From NCBI GenBank assembly GCA_013151355.1, contig JAADIL010000125.1:1-32802 (forward strand): a DNA stretch of 32,802 nucleotides. Reading direction: 5' to 3'. The notes under the pieces were generated by a model, which ran no database searches, was not told where the DNA came from, and saw only the letters and a list, made by a program, of their open reading frames with translations. Each line of letters opens with the position of its first letter. Positions within the stretch are counted from its first letter, which is position 1. Below, piece by piece: positions 17,631 to 27,919 of this stretch. Origin of the DNA: Gammaproteobacteria bacterium (GTDB lineage: Bacteria > Pseudomonadota > Gammaproteobacteria > SZUA-152). Made by a program: the position numbers and the translations under genes.

Positions 17631-17640
17631 CGAATCAGGT
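17623..17640 (+). repeat. 18-bp island-end motif ATGCATAACGAATCAGGT, copy 2
   Basis: Identical to 8343-8360; contains the toxin stop codon. Confidence 0.75.
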
Positions 17641-17735
17641 CTTGCTTTTTCCCTGAGGCTTTATTGCCCGACTAATTCGCAAAGTACCAGAAAGTTCTAT
17701 TTGTAGCGGCCTGGCCATGCATCACAAGAAGGGCA
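17641..17735 (-). mobile_element. RAYT-like 5' relic, right copy
   Basis: Minus strand MARPLQIELSGTLRISRAIKPQGKSKT; diverged direct repeat of 15437-15530. Confidence 0.6.
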
Positions 17736-17759
17736 AAACGCAAGACCTATGGCTCACAT

Positions 17760-19931
17760 TCACACCTTGCCATATTGCAGACCGTCCCCCAGCCAGCGTC
17801 GCATCAGTGGAGCCACACTCGCAGGGTGTTCTTTCAGCAAAATGTCAGCACACCGGGCGATGCGTGGAATCAGTGCCTGATCCCGTTGAAAATCTGCAAT
17901 ACGCAAATTGACCAGGCCCGTTTGCCGGGTGCCCAGCAATTCGCCCGGGCCTCGAATTTCCAGGTCTCGTTGCGCCACGACAAAGCCGTCATTGCTTTCC
18001 CGTAAAATCGCCAGACGTGCCCGTGCCGTTTTTGATAACGCTGCACCATAAAGCAATACACAATTGCTTTGCTGCGTGCCCCGGCCCACACGCCCACGTA
18101 ACTGATGCAGTTGCGACAAACCCAGGCGCTCTGCATTGTCGATAATCATCAGCGTGGCATTGGGCACATCGACACCCACTTCAATCACGGTGGTGGCGAC
18201 CAGCAGGTCAATTTTACCTGCCTTGAAGACTTCCATCGCTTTGGCTTTTTCCGCTGTCTTGAGCCGACCATGCACGAGGCCGATGCGCAAATCCGGCAGT
18301 GCCATTTGCAAGGCTTCTGCTGTTTCCTGTGCGGCCTGACATTGCAGTTTTTCGGATTCTTCTACCAATGGACACACCCAGTAGGCCTGCCGACCACCCT
18401 GACAGGCCTTGTGGGTACGCGCCACGACTTCATCGCGGCGTTGTTCTGAAATCACTACTGTTTCCACCGGACTGCGGCCCGGCGGTAATTCATCAATAAT
18501 CGATACTTCCAGGTCGGCGTAGGCTGTTTGTGCCAGAGTACGCGGGATGGGGGTCGCGGTCATCACCAGCTGATGTGGGTAACTTTCGCCATGCATATCG
18601 TCAGTCGCACCCTTGTTGCGCAATGACAAACGCTGATGCACACCAAAACGATGTTGCTCATCAATAATCACCAGCCCGAGTTGCCTGAATTCCACGCCTT
18701 CCTGAAACAGGGCCTGGGTCCCTACAATTACCTGTGCACTGCCATCGTTCATCGCCGCCAGGGTATCCTTGCGTGTTGTGCCTTTGGTTTTACCGGAGAG
18801 CCAAAATACCGATACATCCAGTGCAGATAACCATTGGGTAAAATTGATGCGATGCTGCTCGGCCAGCAATTCTGTGGGTGCCATTACTGCCACCTGAAAA
18901 CCTGCTTCCACTGCCTGCAAGGCAGCCATTGCTGCGACAATGGTTTTACCGCTGCCCACATCACCTTGCACCAGGCGTTGCATGGGGTGTGGCTGATTCA
19001 GATCCTGCTTTATTTCATTCACCACCCGTTGTTGGGCTGCAGTTAATTCAAACGGCAGATTTTTTTCCAGGGTTTGTTTTAAACGGCCGGTGACACGCAT
19101 CGCCGATGCGGCCTTTTTTTGTTGCTGTTGACGTAATTGGCGCAAGCTGACCTGATGCGCCAATAATTCTTCAAAGGCGAGGCGTTGCTGCATGGGATGT
19201 TCACCCGCCTGTAGTTTATGCACGTCTGCATCCACGGGTGGATAATGCACATACTGAATGGCGGCTTGCAGGGTGGGCATTTTTTCCTGCTGTAATATTT
19301 CTGCGGGCAGATATTCTGCAAGTTGTGCGGCAAACAATGTTGGTTCTGCCAATACCATGTTAATCAACGCGCGCAGTTTTAACTGGCGCAGGCCTTCTGT
19401 AGCGGGATATACCGGTGTCAGGCGAGCTTCTTTTTTGACGGGCCCGGCATCGTTCTCTACCAACCGATATTCCGGGTGCACCATTTCCAGTGCGCCACCT
19501 GCTGCACGTACTTCACCAAAACATTCTACATGAGCTCCACGTGCCAGGCTTGCCTGTTGTTGCGCGCTGAAATGAAAAAATCGCAGGGTTAAAAAGCCGG
19601 TGCCATCACTAATGCGCGACAACAACATGCGACGACGGCCATGTTTTATTTCGGTGAGCTGTACTTCGCCACGTACGGTAATTTCATCCCCGTTACGCAA
19701 GCTGCCAAGTGCGGCCGTGCGGGTGCGGTCCTGATAACGCAGGGGTAAGTGGAATAATAAATCGGCAATGCAATGAATACCCAGGTTGGCCAGCTTTTGT
19801 TGTACGCTGGGGCCCACTCCTTTTAACCCGGTCAGTGACTGGCTTTGGGAATTCTGCACGTAAGTTCTTCCATTAATGTGTCTAACGGTAATCAGGTACC
19901 GCCGTGCAACGAGAAAATCCGGGCATTGCAC
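17760..19931 (-). CDS. recG: ATP-dependent DNA helicase RecG (N-terminal start uncertain)
   Basis: LVQGDVGSGKTIVAAMAALQAVEAGFQVAVMAPTELLAEQH, VIIDEQHRFGVHQR, MTATPIPRTLA, QLRGRVGRG. Confidence 0.96.
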   Translation of the reverse strand: MQCPDFLVARRYLITVRHINGRTYVQNSQSQSLTGLKGVGPSVQQKLANLGIHCIADLLFHLPLRYQDRTRTAALGSLRNGDEITVRGEVQLTEIKHGRRRMLLSRISDGTGFLTLRFFHFSAQQQASLARGAHVECFGEVRAAGGALEMVHPEYRLVENDAGPVKKEARLTPVYPATEGLRQLKLRALINMVLAEPTLFAAQLAEYLPAEILQQEKMPTLQAAIQYVHYPPVDADVHKLQAGEHPMQQRLAFEELLAHQVSLRQLRQQQQKKAASAMRVTGRLKQTLEKNLPFELTAAQQRVVNEIKQDLNQPHPMQRLVQGDVGSGKTIVAAMAALQAVEAGFQVAVMAPTELLAEQHRINFTQWLSALDVSVFWLSGKTKGTTRKDTLAAMNDGSAQVIVGTQALFQEGVEFRQLGLVIIDEQHRFGVHQRLSLRNKGATDDMHGESYPHQLVMTATPIPRTLAQTAYADLEVSIIDELPPGRSPVETVVISEQRRDEVVARTHKACQGGRQAYWVCPLVEESEKLQCQAAQETAEALQMALPDLRIGLVHGRLKTAEKAKAMEVFKAGKIDLLVATTVIEVGVDVPNATLMIIDNAERLGLSQLHQLRGRVGRGTQQSNCVLLYGAALSKTARARLAILRESNDGFVVAQRDLEIRGPGELLGTRQTGLVNLRIADFQRDQALIPRIARCADILLKEHPASVAPLMRRWLGDGLQYGKV

Positions 19932-19970
19932 AGGAGCGGGCCCGCAATAATGAAAGACCCGGGAGTAATG

Positions 19971-20381
19971 TCAGGTCAGCACCATAATAGCATCCATTTC
20001 CACCGGTACACCTTTGGGCAGGCTGGCGACGCCGACTGCAGCACGTGCCGGGTAGGGTTGTTGAAAATAATCGGCCATTATTTCATTCACCAGTGCAAAG
20101 TGAGAAAGGTCGGTAAGAAAAATATTTAATTTGGCGATATCTGCCAGACTGCCGCCTGCCGCCATGGCAACGGCTTGCAGATTATCAAACACCTGGCGGA
20201 TTTGTGTCGCCATATCCGCATCAGCGACTTCCATGGTTTCCGGTACTAGTGGAATTTGCCCGGAAAGGTACACGGTATCACCGACTTTTATTGCCTGTGA
20301 ATAGGTACCAATGGCATCGGGTGCAGCATCGGTATGTATTGCTTCATGCTTTTTTGTTTCAGCATTAATAGCCTGACTCAT
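19971..20381 (-). CDS. ridA: RidA family enamine/imine deaminase
   Basis: 136 aa; [51 protein letters not shown]. Confidence 0.92.
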   Translation of the reverse strand: MSQAINAETKKHEAIHTDAAPDAIGTYSQAIKVGDTVYLSGQIPLVPETMEVADADMATQIRQVFDNLQAVAMAAGGSLADIAKLNIFLTDLSHFALVNEIMADYFQQPYPARAAVGVASLPKGVPVEMDAIMVLT

Positions 20382-20424
20382 CAGTGTTCTCCTTTTTTTA
20401 TTAATCCGGGTTAAATATGAATGA

Positions 20425-22596
20425 TTATGACTTTGATCGTGCGATTTTTACTACACCTTCAGTCGATTTTATACGTCGCATCAATTGCGCCAAATGCACA
20501 CGGTTTTTCACGGATACGGTAAACATCATTGTGGAATAACGGCCATCACGTTCTGTAATGGACACATTTTCAATATTGGAGCCAAGGTCTGAAATAGCTG
20601 CCGCCACTGTTGCCAGAACGCCGCGCCGGTTTGCCGTATCTGCACGAATGTCGACAGGATAAAATCCTTCAACATCTTTCTCCCACTGTACATCAACCCA
20701 GCGTTCCGGGCTATTTTTGAATTCGCCCACATTTTTGCAGCCGCGCAAATGTATTACGATACCCCGGCCCGCACTCACAAACCCCAGGATCGGATCACCT
20801 GGAATCGGATGGCAACACTTGGCGTAAGTGACAACAGAACCTTCTGTACCACGAATAGCCAGTGGTCGATTAATCGGGCGGTTGACCGATGCTCTCATCC
20901 AGCCCGGTGCATAGCGGTTAAACATGCCTTTCACACCGGCACTTTCCTGATTGTGCAAATTTTTGCCTGACTGAATATCGACGATTTGTCGGGCGACCAC
21001 TGATGCCACCCGTTTTCCCAGACTGACATCTTCGTAAAGGTCTTCCAGGGTTTTTACATTCAGGTTGTTCAGGATTTTATGTTGTGACTCTGGTGAAAAC
21101 TTGTCCCAGGAAATCGAAATGGCCGCCATCGCTTTTTCCAGCAGGCGTTTTCCCAGGCTGATGGCTTCATCCTGGTGCATGTGTTTCAAAAAATAACGTA
21201 TATTGGCACGGGCCTTGCCCGTGGTGACAAAGTCCAGCCAGACCGGATTTGGCTTTGCGCCGGGCGCAGTAATAATTTCCACCGTTTGCCCGTTGAGCAA
21301 TACACTTCGCAGCGGAGACAGGTGCCGGTCAATCATCACCGAGACGCAAGTATTGCCCACATCGGTGTGTACCGCATAGGCAAAATCCAGCGCCGTGGCA
21401 CCACGTGAAATATTCATGATGTCACCTTCCGGAGTGAACACATACACCTCGTCGGGAAACAAATCGATTTTTGCATTTTCAAGAAATTCTTCGGAGTTGC
21501 CTGCATTTTGCTGCATTTCCAGCAAGCGTTTGAGCCACTCGGTGGCATGTACCGGCGTGGCGTCACCCGTTTTATACAACCAGTGTGCGGCAATGCCGGC
21601 TTCTGCCACACGTTGCATATCTTCTGATCGAATCTGAACTTCAATGGGAATGCCGTAAGGACTAAACAAAATAGTGTGTAAGGACTGGTAACCATTGGCT
21701 TTGGGTATGGCAATATAATCCTTGAACCGGCCCGGCACGGGTTTATATAGATTATGCACAACACCTAATGCGCGATAACAGGTATCAACTTTATCGACAA
21801 CCAGCCTGAACGCAAAAACATCTGCAACTTCTTTAAACGTCAGGGCCTTGTTGTGCATTTTTTGATAAATACTGTAAAGGTGTTTTTCTCTGCCAATAAC
21901 AGGAACATCCAGTCCTTCACTGCGCAACCGCTCTTCAATGGCGATACGAATTTTATCGATAATTTCTTTACGATGACCACGAGCCTGTTTTACTGCTTTG
22001 TCCAGCACCCGGTAGCGTAGCGGGTGGATTGCCTCAAAACACAAGTCCTCTAATTCCAGACAGATATTTTTCATGCCCAGGCGATTGGCAATGGGCGCAT
22101 AAATATCCAGCGTTTCGCGTGCAATGCGCCGTTTTTTATCGGGCCGCATGACGTCCAGGGTGCGCATGTTGTGCAGACGGTCTGCCAGTTTGATGAGAAT
22201 AATGCGGATATCCTTCGCCATGGCGAGGATCATTTTGCGGAAATTTTCTGCCTGCGCTTCGGCTTTGCTGCCAAACTTGACCTGTGTCAGCTTGGTCACA
22301 CCATCCACCAGAGCAGCGACCTCTTCGCTGAAATTACTTTCCAGGCTTTCTCTGACGGTTTCAGTATCTTCAATCACATCATGCAACAGGGCTGCGATGA
22401 TGGTGTTGTAGTCCATACGCATTTCGGCCAGGATTCTGGCCACGGCAAGCGGATGATAAATATAGGGCTCACCACTCAGGCGATGTTGGCCTTCGTGAGC
22501 TTCCGCACCAAACAGGTACGCCCGATAAACTTCTTTTACCTGATCCGGTTCAAGATACCCTTCCAGCAGAGTACACAGATCATGGATTAGAAACAC
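20425..22596 (-). CDS. spoT: Bifunctional (p)ppGpp synthase/hydrolase
   Basis: HD region [32 protein letters not shown]; synthetase [24 protein letters not shown] and C-terminal ACT domains. Confidence 0.95.
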   Translation of the reverse strand: MFLIHDLCTLLEGYLEPDQVKEVYRAYLFGAEAHEGQHRLSGEPYIYHPLAVARILAEMRMDYNTIIAALLHDVIEDTETVRESLESNFSEEVAALVDGVTKLTQVKFGSKAEAQAENFRKMILAMAKDIRIILIKLADRLHNMRTLDVMRPDKKRRIARETLDIYAPIANRLGMKNICLELEDLCFEAIHPLRYRVLDKAVKQARGHRKEIIDKIRIAIEERLRSEGLDVPVIGREKHLYSIYQKMHNKALTFKEVADVFAFRLVVDKVDTCYRALGVVHNLYKPVPGRFKDYIAIPKANGYQSLHTILFSPYGIPIEVQIRSEDMQRVAEAGIAAHWLYKTGDATPVHATEWLKRLLEMQQNAGNSEEFLENAKIDLFPDEVYVFTPEGDIMNISRGATALDFAYAVHTDVGNTCVSVMIDRHLSPLRSVLLNGQTVEIITAPGAKPNPVWLDFVTTGKARANIRYFLKHMHQDEAISLGKRLLEKAMAAISISWDKFSPESQHKILNNLNVKTLEDLYEDVSLGKRVASVVARQIVDIQSGKNLHNQESAGVKGMFNRYAPGWMRASVNRPINRPLAIRGTEGSVVTYAKCCHPIPGDPILGFVSAGRGIVIHLRGCKNVGEFKNSPERWVDVQWEKDVEGFYPVDIRADTANRRGVLATVAAAISDLGSNIENVSITERDGRYSTMMFTVSVKNRVHLAQLMRRIKSTEGVVKIARSKS

Positions 22597-22684
22597 CGGG
22601 TTCCCTTCTTTAGTTGTAAAGTTTTTAGTGGAGAAACAAAAAGTTCCACGCCTTCAGACGGCAGCTATCCTGACAAAGAGGGTT

Positions 22685-22728
22685 TTGCCCCTCCCCCCTG
22701 AAGGGGGAAGGTCGGGATGAGGGGTGGA
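22685..22728. repeat. Palindromic intergenic repeat CCCCTCCCCCCTGAAGGGGGAAGGTCGGGATGAGGGG
   Basis: CCTCCCCCCTGAAGGGGGAAGG dyad between rpoZ and spoT. Confidence 0.5.
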
Positions 22729-22815
22729 ACGTACGGAGGCTGTTTCATGCCCCCAAAATCTTTCTGCCTGTCACATGCCTTCAGCAAAGAACGTGTGACA
22801 ACGCACTAATTGTTA

Positions 22816-23103
22816 TTAACCGTCATTTCGCTCGGCAAATTCAGCTGCTTCCATCGCAGCCGCTTCTGCCTCGGCAGCTTCGCGTGCCAGACGTTCATCA
22901 GCGGCCATTTTGTCCAGGATTTTATCACTGATTTTGCCTGCACCAATTTCACGCAGGGCAACGACTGTGGCCTTGTCATTTTCCCAGTCCACCATTGCTT
23001 CCTTGCCGTTAACCAGTTGTCGGGCGCGTTTGCTTGCCAACAACACCAGCTCAAAACGACTGTTGACGTTTTCCAGACAATCTTCAACGGTGACTCGTGC
23101 CAT
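22816..23103 (-). CDS. rpoZ: RNA polymerase omega subunit
   Basis: [30 protein letters not shown]; internal ATG at 23103 preferred over the longer ORF. Confidence 0.95.
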   Translation of the reverse strand: MARVTVEDCLENVNSRFELVLLASKRARQLVNGKEAMVDWENDKATVVALREIGAGKISDKILDKMAADERLAREAAEAEAAAMEAAEFAERNDG

Positions 23104-23278
23104 GATGTAAAACTCCTGAATGTGAATCGTAAAAACGAATTCTGATAATTTGAATGTGGCCCCCACTGTCGCAAAACCGGCGAATTTCCACGAGGGCGGA
23201 AAATTGTACAAAAATGTGCCCGGTTTTACCAGTGAAAAAACGGCTGACGGGTTCGGATAAAAATTGGGCAGAGTCACA

Positions 23279-23908
23279 TTAGTCCAGCAAATCCGCCAAT
23301 AAATCTTTTAATTGCACACGCTGGCGCTTAATCCCCAGTCGCTGGCTGCTGATGACTGTCCGTAAATCCGCCACGGCGGTATCAAAATCGTCATTTACCA
23401 CGACATAATCAAACTCATCGTAATGCGACATTTCGGCTTCCGCGTCTCGCATGCGCCGGGCAATAACAGCTCCGTCGTCCTGGTCGCGTTCGGTGAGCCG
23501 TTCCCGCAATGCTGCTTTGGAAGGTGGCAAAATAAAAATGCCCACAGCATCCGCAAAACGCTCACGTATTTGGTGAGCCCCCTGCCAGTCGATCTCCAGA
23601 ATCACATCTTGTCCCGAGGCCAGCTGCGTCATTACTGCCGCTTGCGATGTGCCGTAATAATGATCAAAAACCCGGGCGTGCTCCAGAAAATCTGCCTGGG
23701 CAATCATTTGCTTGAACGTGTTTTCATTCACAAAATGATAATGCACGCCGTCCTGCTCGCCGGGACGCATGGCCCGCGTGGTGTGGGACACCGACACTCC
23801 AATACCGTTCGCATTTTCAAGCAATACCGTTAACAGGCTTGTTTTGCCTGCACCGGAAGGTGCCGAAACAATGTAAAGCGTGCCGTTGACAGCTTGCTGC
23901 TGTGTCAT
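23279..23908 (-). CDS. gmk: Guanylate kinase
   Basis: 209 aa; [51 protein letters not shown]. Confidence 0.96.
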   Translation of the reverse strand: MTQQQAVNGTLYIVSAPSGAGKTSLLTVLLENANGIGVSVSHTTRAMRPGEQDGVHYHFVNENTFKQMIAQADFLEHARVFDHYYGTSQAAVMTQLASGQDVILEIDWQGAHQIRERFADAVGIFILPPSKAALRERLTERDQDDGAVIARRMRDAEAEMSHYDEFDYVVVNDDFDTAVADLRTVISSQRLGIKRQRVQLKDLLADLLD

Positions 23909-24025
23909 GCAGATCCCCCCAAACGTAAATATGGTTAATGTACGTATTAATGGTACTTAGATGTAAATCAAGTGCTAAATTGCCATGTTTCCCGCGGATG
24001 CAGCGAAATCGGGGTAATGAAAATC

Positions 24026-24116
24026 CAACGCAAAGGCGCGGAGAACGCAAAACCATGTCCTTTCCCGTACCCTCTCATCCTTTGCGCTCTCTGCATCTCC
24101 GCGCCTTTGCGTCAGA
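24026..24116. repeat. Large imperfect inverted repeat (AACGCAAAGGCGCGGAGAACGCAAA...TTTGCGCTCTCTGCATCTCCGCGCCTTTGCGTC)
   Basis: The arms are reverse complements except for a few mismatches and a short insertion. Confidence 0.65.
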
Positions 24117-24238
24117 TTTTATGCCCTTGTGATTCATGACCAGGGAACAGCCTGTTTCGCTGAATATAAACCAATGATTTTATTCGGTTGGATATTTTTA
24201 GCGCTTGATTCACATTTAATGTGATAAACGTGCCTGAT

Positions 24239-25123
24239 TTACTCGATGTTTTGAATTTGCTCCCGCATTTGCTCGATCAGCACCTTTAATTCCACCGAAA
24301 CGGCTGTGGTATCGGTATGCACCGATTTTGAACCCAGGGTATTGGCCTCCCGGTTCAGCTCCTGCATGAGAAAATCCAGCCGCCGACCCACCGGCTCATC
24401 CTGGGCCAATACTCGCCGTACTTCGTCAATATGGGCCTTGAGGCGTTCGATTTCTTCGTCTACATCAGCTTTGTTGAGCAGTAATACAACTTCCTGCTCC
24501 AGTCGTGCCGGGTCCAGCTCGCCACGGATTTCCGCCAGACGTTTTTCCAGGCGCTCGCGCGTAGCCTGCAAAATCGCCGGTAAACGCTCCATGACTATTT
24601 TCACCTGCACATCAATAGCGGCGCAACGTGCTTCGATGACTGCCTTGAGCTTTTCACCTTCACGCGCCCGCGAATCCAGCAAATCGGCCAGCGCAGTCTC
24701 CAGCAGGGTCTGGGCATCGGTCGCCAGTTGTTGCATGTTTTTCTCGGGCGCCCTTAGTACTCCCGGCCATTGCAGCACCTCCAGCGCATTGATTGGGGCC
24801 GCGCTGTATAATAATTGATCAATTTCCCGGGTAATATGTGCCAGTTTTTCCACCAGGGCTGTATCAATTTCCAGCGACGGTTGCTCACGATTTGTCTGCT
24901 GGCCGGTTGTTTGAAAACGCAGGGTGGCATCAATTTTTCCGCGCCTGATCCGTTTGGCCACCTGCTCCCGAATCTTCGGTTCCAGAAAACGCAGTTCTTC
25001 CGGCAAGCGCAGGCTGACTTCAGAAAACCGGTGATTGACCGATCTTAATTCCCAGACGAGGTACCCATTTTCAGTATCGCCTTCCTGTCGGGAAAACGCC
25101 GTCATGCTGTGAATCATCTTCAT
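24239..25123 (-). CDS. yicC: YicC family endoribonuclease
   Basis: MKMIHSMTAFSRQEGDTENGYLVWELRSVNHRFSEVSLRLPEELRFLEPKIRE; C-terminal REANTLGSKSVHTDTTAVSVELKVLIEQMREQIQNIE. Confidence 0.93.
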   Translation of the reverse strand: MKMIHSMTAFSRQEGDTENGYLVWELRSVNHRFSEVSLRLPEELRFLEPKIREQVAKRIRRGKIDATLRFQTTGQQTNREQPSLEIDTALVEKLAHITREIDQLLYSAAPINALEVLQWPGVLRAPEKNMQQLATDAQTLLETALADLLDSRAREGEKLKAVIEARCAAIDVQVKIVMERLPAILQATRERLEKRLAEIRGELDPARLEQEVVLLLNKADVDEEIERLKAHIDEVRRVLAQDEPVGRRLDFLMQELNREANTLGSKSVHTDTTAVSVELKVLIEQMREQIQNIE

Positions 25124-25264
25124 TGCTCCCGAAAGGTTGTGTACTGCAAACAGGCACTGCAAATCAGTGCGCAGTGTAACCCCAATTCGACACGCGGAGA
25201 ACCGGCCTTTGTAACAGAATATCTTGTAACAAAACACCGTGATCAAAAAAACTGTAATGTATTT

Positions 25265-26194
25265 ATGATTGAGCCTGATATTGCCCTTCCCGCTGGTACG
25301 GAACTGAAACACTACCGCATCAACAGCACATTAAGTGCCGGTGGTTTCGGCATTGTATATCTCGCCACCGATGTACAAAATGACCGGCAAATCGTCATCA
25401 AGGAATACATGCCCAACAAATTGGCGCAACGCCTGCCCGATGGTTTTGTCATGCCACAGGGTGAGCAACAACAGGAACACCATAACGAAGGCATGCGCCT
25501 GTTTTTGCAGGAAGCTGCCGCACTGATCAAACTCAAACATTCCAATATTGTGCGTGTGCTGAACTTTTTCCGCGCCAATGGCACTGTTTACATGGTGATG
25601 GAATATCGTCCTGGTAAAAACCTGCAACGTTATATAAAAAGCCGCAGCGGCACTCTCAGTGAAAATTTTTTACGCACCATTTTCCCGCCGTTACTGGAAG
25701 GGCTGCGGGTGGTGCACGAAACGGGGTTTCTGCACCTGGACATCAAACCCGGCAATATTCATTTATGCTCCGGGGGCATTCCACTGCTTCTGGACTTTGG
25801 GGCCGTACATCCCCGCAATGCCAGTCGCAAGTTGCAGGTTACCCAGGTGGTTACCGCCGGGTTTTCTCCCATGGAACAATATAATCTTGGTGGCTACATA
25901 GGGCCCTGGACCGACATTTATGCTATTGGAGCCTCCATGCGTGCCTGCATCGAAGGTAGTGCCCCCATGTCGGCTAAAGAGCGGAATGAAAAAGATAAAA
26001 TGAAGCCTGCTGCCAGCGCCTTTAAACGGCGTTATTCCACCAGCCTTTTGCAGGCGCTGGACTGGGCGATGGAAATGGACCCTCTGTTGCGCCCGCAAAC
26101 AGTTGATGAGTTTCTCGACGCAATAAATCAGCAAGACGATAAAGATAGCAACTTGCTGGGTAAAATTGTCGATACTCTGACCCGGCCACTTTGA
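25265..26194 (+). CDS. Ser/Thr protein kinase (soluble)
   Basis: LSAGGFGIVYLATDV, VIKEYMP, HLDIKPGNIHL, LLDFGAV; internal ATG at 25265 preferred because the longer ORF overlaps yicC. Confidence 0.9.
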   Translation: MIEPDIALPAGTELKHYRINSTLSAGGFGIVYLATDVQNDRQIVIKEYMPNKLAQRLPDGFVMPQGEQQQEHHNEGMRLFLQEAAALIKLKHSNIVRVLNFFRANGTVYMVMEYRPGKNLQRYIKSRSGTLSENFLRTIFPPLLEGLRVVHETGFLHLDIKPGNIHLCSGGIPLLLDFGAVHPRNASRKLQVTQVVTAGFSPMEQYNLGGYIGPWTDIYAIGASMRACIEGSAPMSAKERNEKDKMKPAASAFKRRYSTSLLQALDWAMEMDPLLRPQTVDEFLDAINQQDDKDSNLLGKIVDTLTRPL

Positions 26195-26209
26195 TCCGGC
26201 CTCTCTGAC

Positions 26210-27049
26210 ATGAAATATCAACTCGCCAAAACTTCCCGCCTCGGTAATCGTGTTGTTAATGAAGACCGTATTGGCGTTGTGGAACATAATAATGCCGTGT
26301 TACTGATTCTGGCGGATGGCATGGGTGGATATCGCGGTGGGCAGATTGCTTCCAAAGCCATGGTTAATCGTATGTTGCGACAATTTAAACGCAGCAAATT
26401 ACCCGCTGCTGACCCTGTCGCCTTTCTCAAGGACCTGATCATCGACGCACATCTCGCCGTACTGCGTGCAGGTAGTGAACAGTATCCGCCGATTGAGCCA
26501 CGCACTACCTGTGTGGTTTGCCTGATTCAGGAAGGCAATGCCTGGTGGGCGCATGTGGGTGACAGCCGTCTGTACCTTTTTCGTGGCGGCAAGCCGTTTA
26601 TGCGCACCATTGATCATTCAAAAATTGAAGAGTTACGTCGCAAGGGTAAACTCAGCAAAGAAGAAATGGACAATCACCCGCAGCGACATCTGGTCACACG
26701 TTGCGTGGGCTATCAGAAACACCCGCCCATTCCCACGGTAAGCGACAAAATGCCGTTAGAAAAATATGACATGTTATTATTGTGCAGTGACGGTTTATGG
26801 GGGCCGCTTACAAAAGAAAATATCGCTGACACATTAACCCAAAACTCACTGACTGAAGCGGTTGAGCGTATTGCTTATCAGGCTGAATTTCGCAGTTACC
26901 CCGGGGCGGACAATATCAGCGTAATAGCTCTTCGCTGGATTTCCAGTGAAGCTGACGAAACGGAAGAAATACCAAAAGAAGAGGTGCAGGATGAGTTAAC
27001 ACAAACTATCAGTGCCCTCGATAGTGTCATGAATAAACTCAACCCCTGA
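26210..27049 (+). CDS. PP2C-family Ser/Thr phosphatase
   Basis: 279 aa; RLGNRVVNEDRIGV, LADGMGGYRGGQIASK, WWAHVGDSRLYLFRGG, LLLCSDGLWGPL, GADNISVIAL. Confidence 0.93.
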   Translation: MKYQLAKTSRLGNRVVNEDRIGVVEHNNAVLLILADGMGGYRGGQIASKAMVNRMLRQFKRSKLPAADPVAFLKDLIIDAHLAVLRAGSEQYPPIEPRTTCVVCLIQEGNAWWAHVGDSRLYLFRGGKPFMRTIDHSKIEELRRKGKLSKEEMDNHPQRHLVTRCVGYQKHPPIPTVSDKMPLEKYDMLLLCSDGLWGPLTKENIADTLTQNSLTEAVERIAYQAEFRSYPGADNISVIALRWISSEADETEEIPKEEVQDELTQTISALDSVMNKLNP

Positions 27050-27069
27050 TTGCACGTTCCTGACGAAAG

Positions 27070-27744
27070 TCACATCAAGCCCCGCTCGGCAAACGACACT
27101 GTCGTACCATCTCCCACCACGACATGATCCAGCACTCGCACATCCACCAGTGCCAGCGCATCGATTAATTGTCGGGTCACTTGTTTGTCTGCCATGCTGG
27201 GTTCTGCCACACCGGACGGATGATTGTGTGCAAAAATCACCGCTGCCGCATTATGCCCCAGCGCCTTTTTCACCACCTCTCGTGGATGCACGCTCGCGCC
27301 ATTGATTGTGCCTCGAAATAATTCTTCAAATTGAATGACCCGGTGGCGGTTATCGAGATACAAACAGGAAAAAACTTCAAACGAATAATCCCGTAAATGT
27401 GCGGCCAGAAAATGGTGTGTTTGTTTCGGATTCTCCAGTGCGTTGCCACGCTGCAACGTTTCGGAAAAATGGCGGCGTGTCATTTCCACTGTGGCCTGCA
27501 ATTGTGTGAATTTCGCTTCGCCCAGACCTGGCCCCTCACAAAATTGCTTCAGGTCTGCATTTAACAAAACACGCAGACTGCCAAACCGGCTCAACAGGTC
27601 GCGTGCCAGGTCTACCGCCGTTTTACCCGCAACGCCGGTGCGCAAAAATATCGCCAGCAATTCTGCGTCTGACAGCGCTGCCGCACCACGCTGCAATAAT
27701 TTTTCCCGTGGACGTTCCGCTTTTGGCCAATCTGTAATCGCCAT
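27070..27744 (-). CDS. radC: RadC family JAB-domain protein
   Basis: [64 protein letters not shown]. Confidence 0.95.
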   Translation of the reverse strand: MAITDWPKAERPREKLLQRGAAALSDAELLAIFLRTGVAGKTAVDLARDLLSRFGSLRVLLNADLKQFCEGPGLGEAKFTQLQATVEMTRRHFSETLQRGNALENPKQTHHFLAAHLRDYSFEVFSCLYLDNRHRVIQFEELFRGTINGASVHPREVVKKALGHNAAAVIFAHNHPSGVAEPSMADKQVTRQLIDALALVDVRVLDHVVVGDGTTVSFAERGLM

Positions 27745-27879
27745 TGTTAACTCCCTTTAATTTTTGTATCCCTGTGTTTTTTATCCAAAACACTACAATT
27801 CGGTTAAACTGCTGACTTATGAGCGCTCACCTGAAAGTAACAGTTTCACCCCGGCAAAACGGGCACACTATGTTTGTGT

Positions 27880-27898
27880 GGCCTGTGTGCCACAGGCC
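27880..27898. promoter_or_regulatory. Hairpin GGCCTGT-GTGCC-ACAGGCC upstream of coaBC
   Basis: Perfect 7-bp dyad 22 bp upstream of the coaBC start. Confidence 0.3.
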
Positions 27899-27919
27899 CG
27901 GATGGATACACTGTAAATC

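Noticed and set aside
22816-23277. 153-aa start for the omega subunit
   Set aside because: The family N-terminus MARVTVEDC begins at 23103; the upstream extension is non-homologous.
25109-25264. N-terminal 52 residues of the kinase ORF
   Set aside because: Overlaps the divergent yicC start and lacks kinase similarity; ATG at 25265 is preferred.
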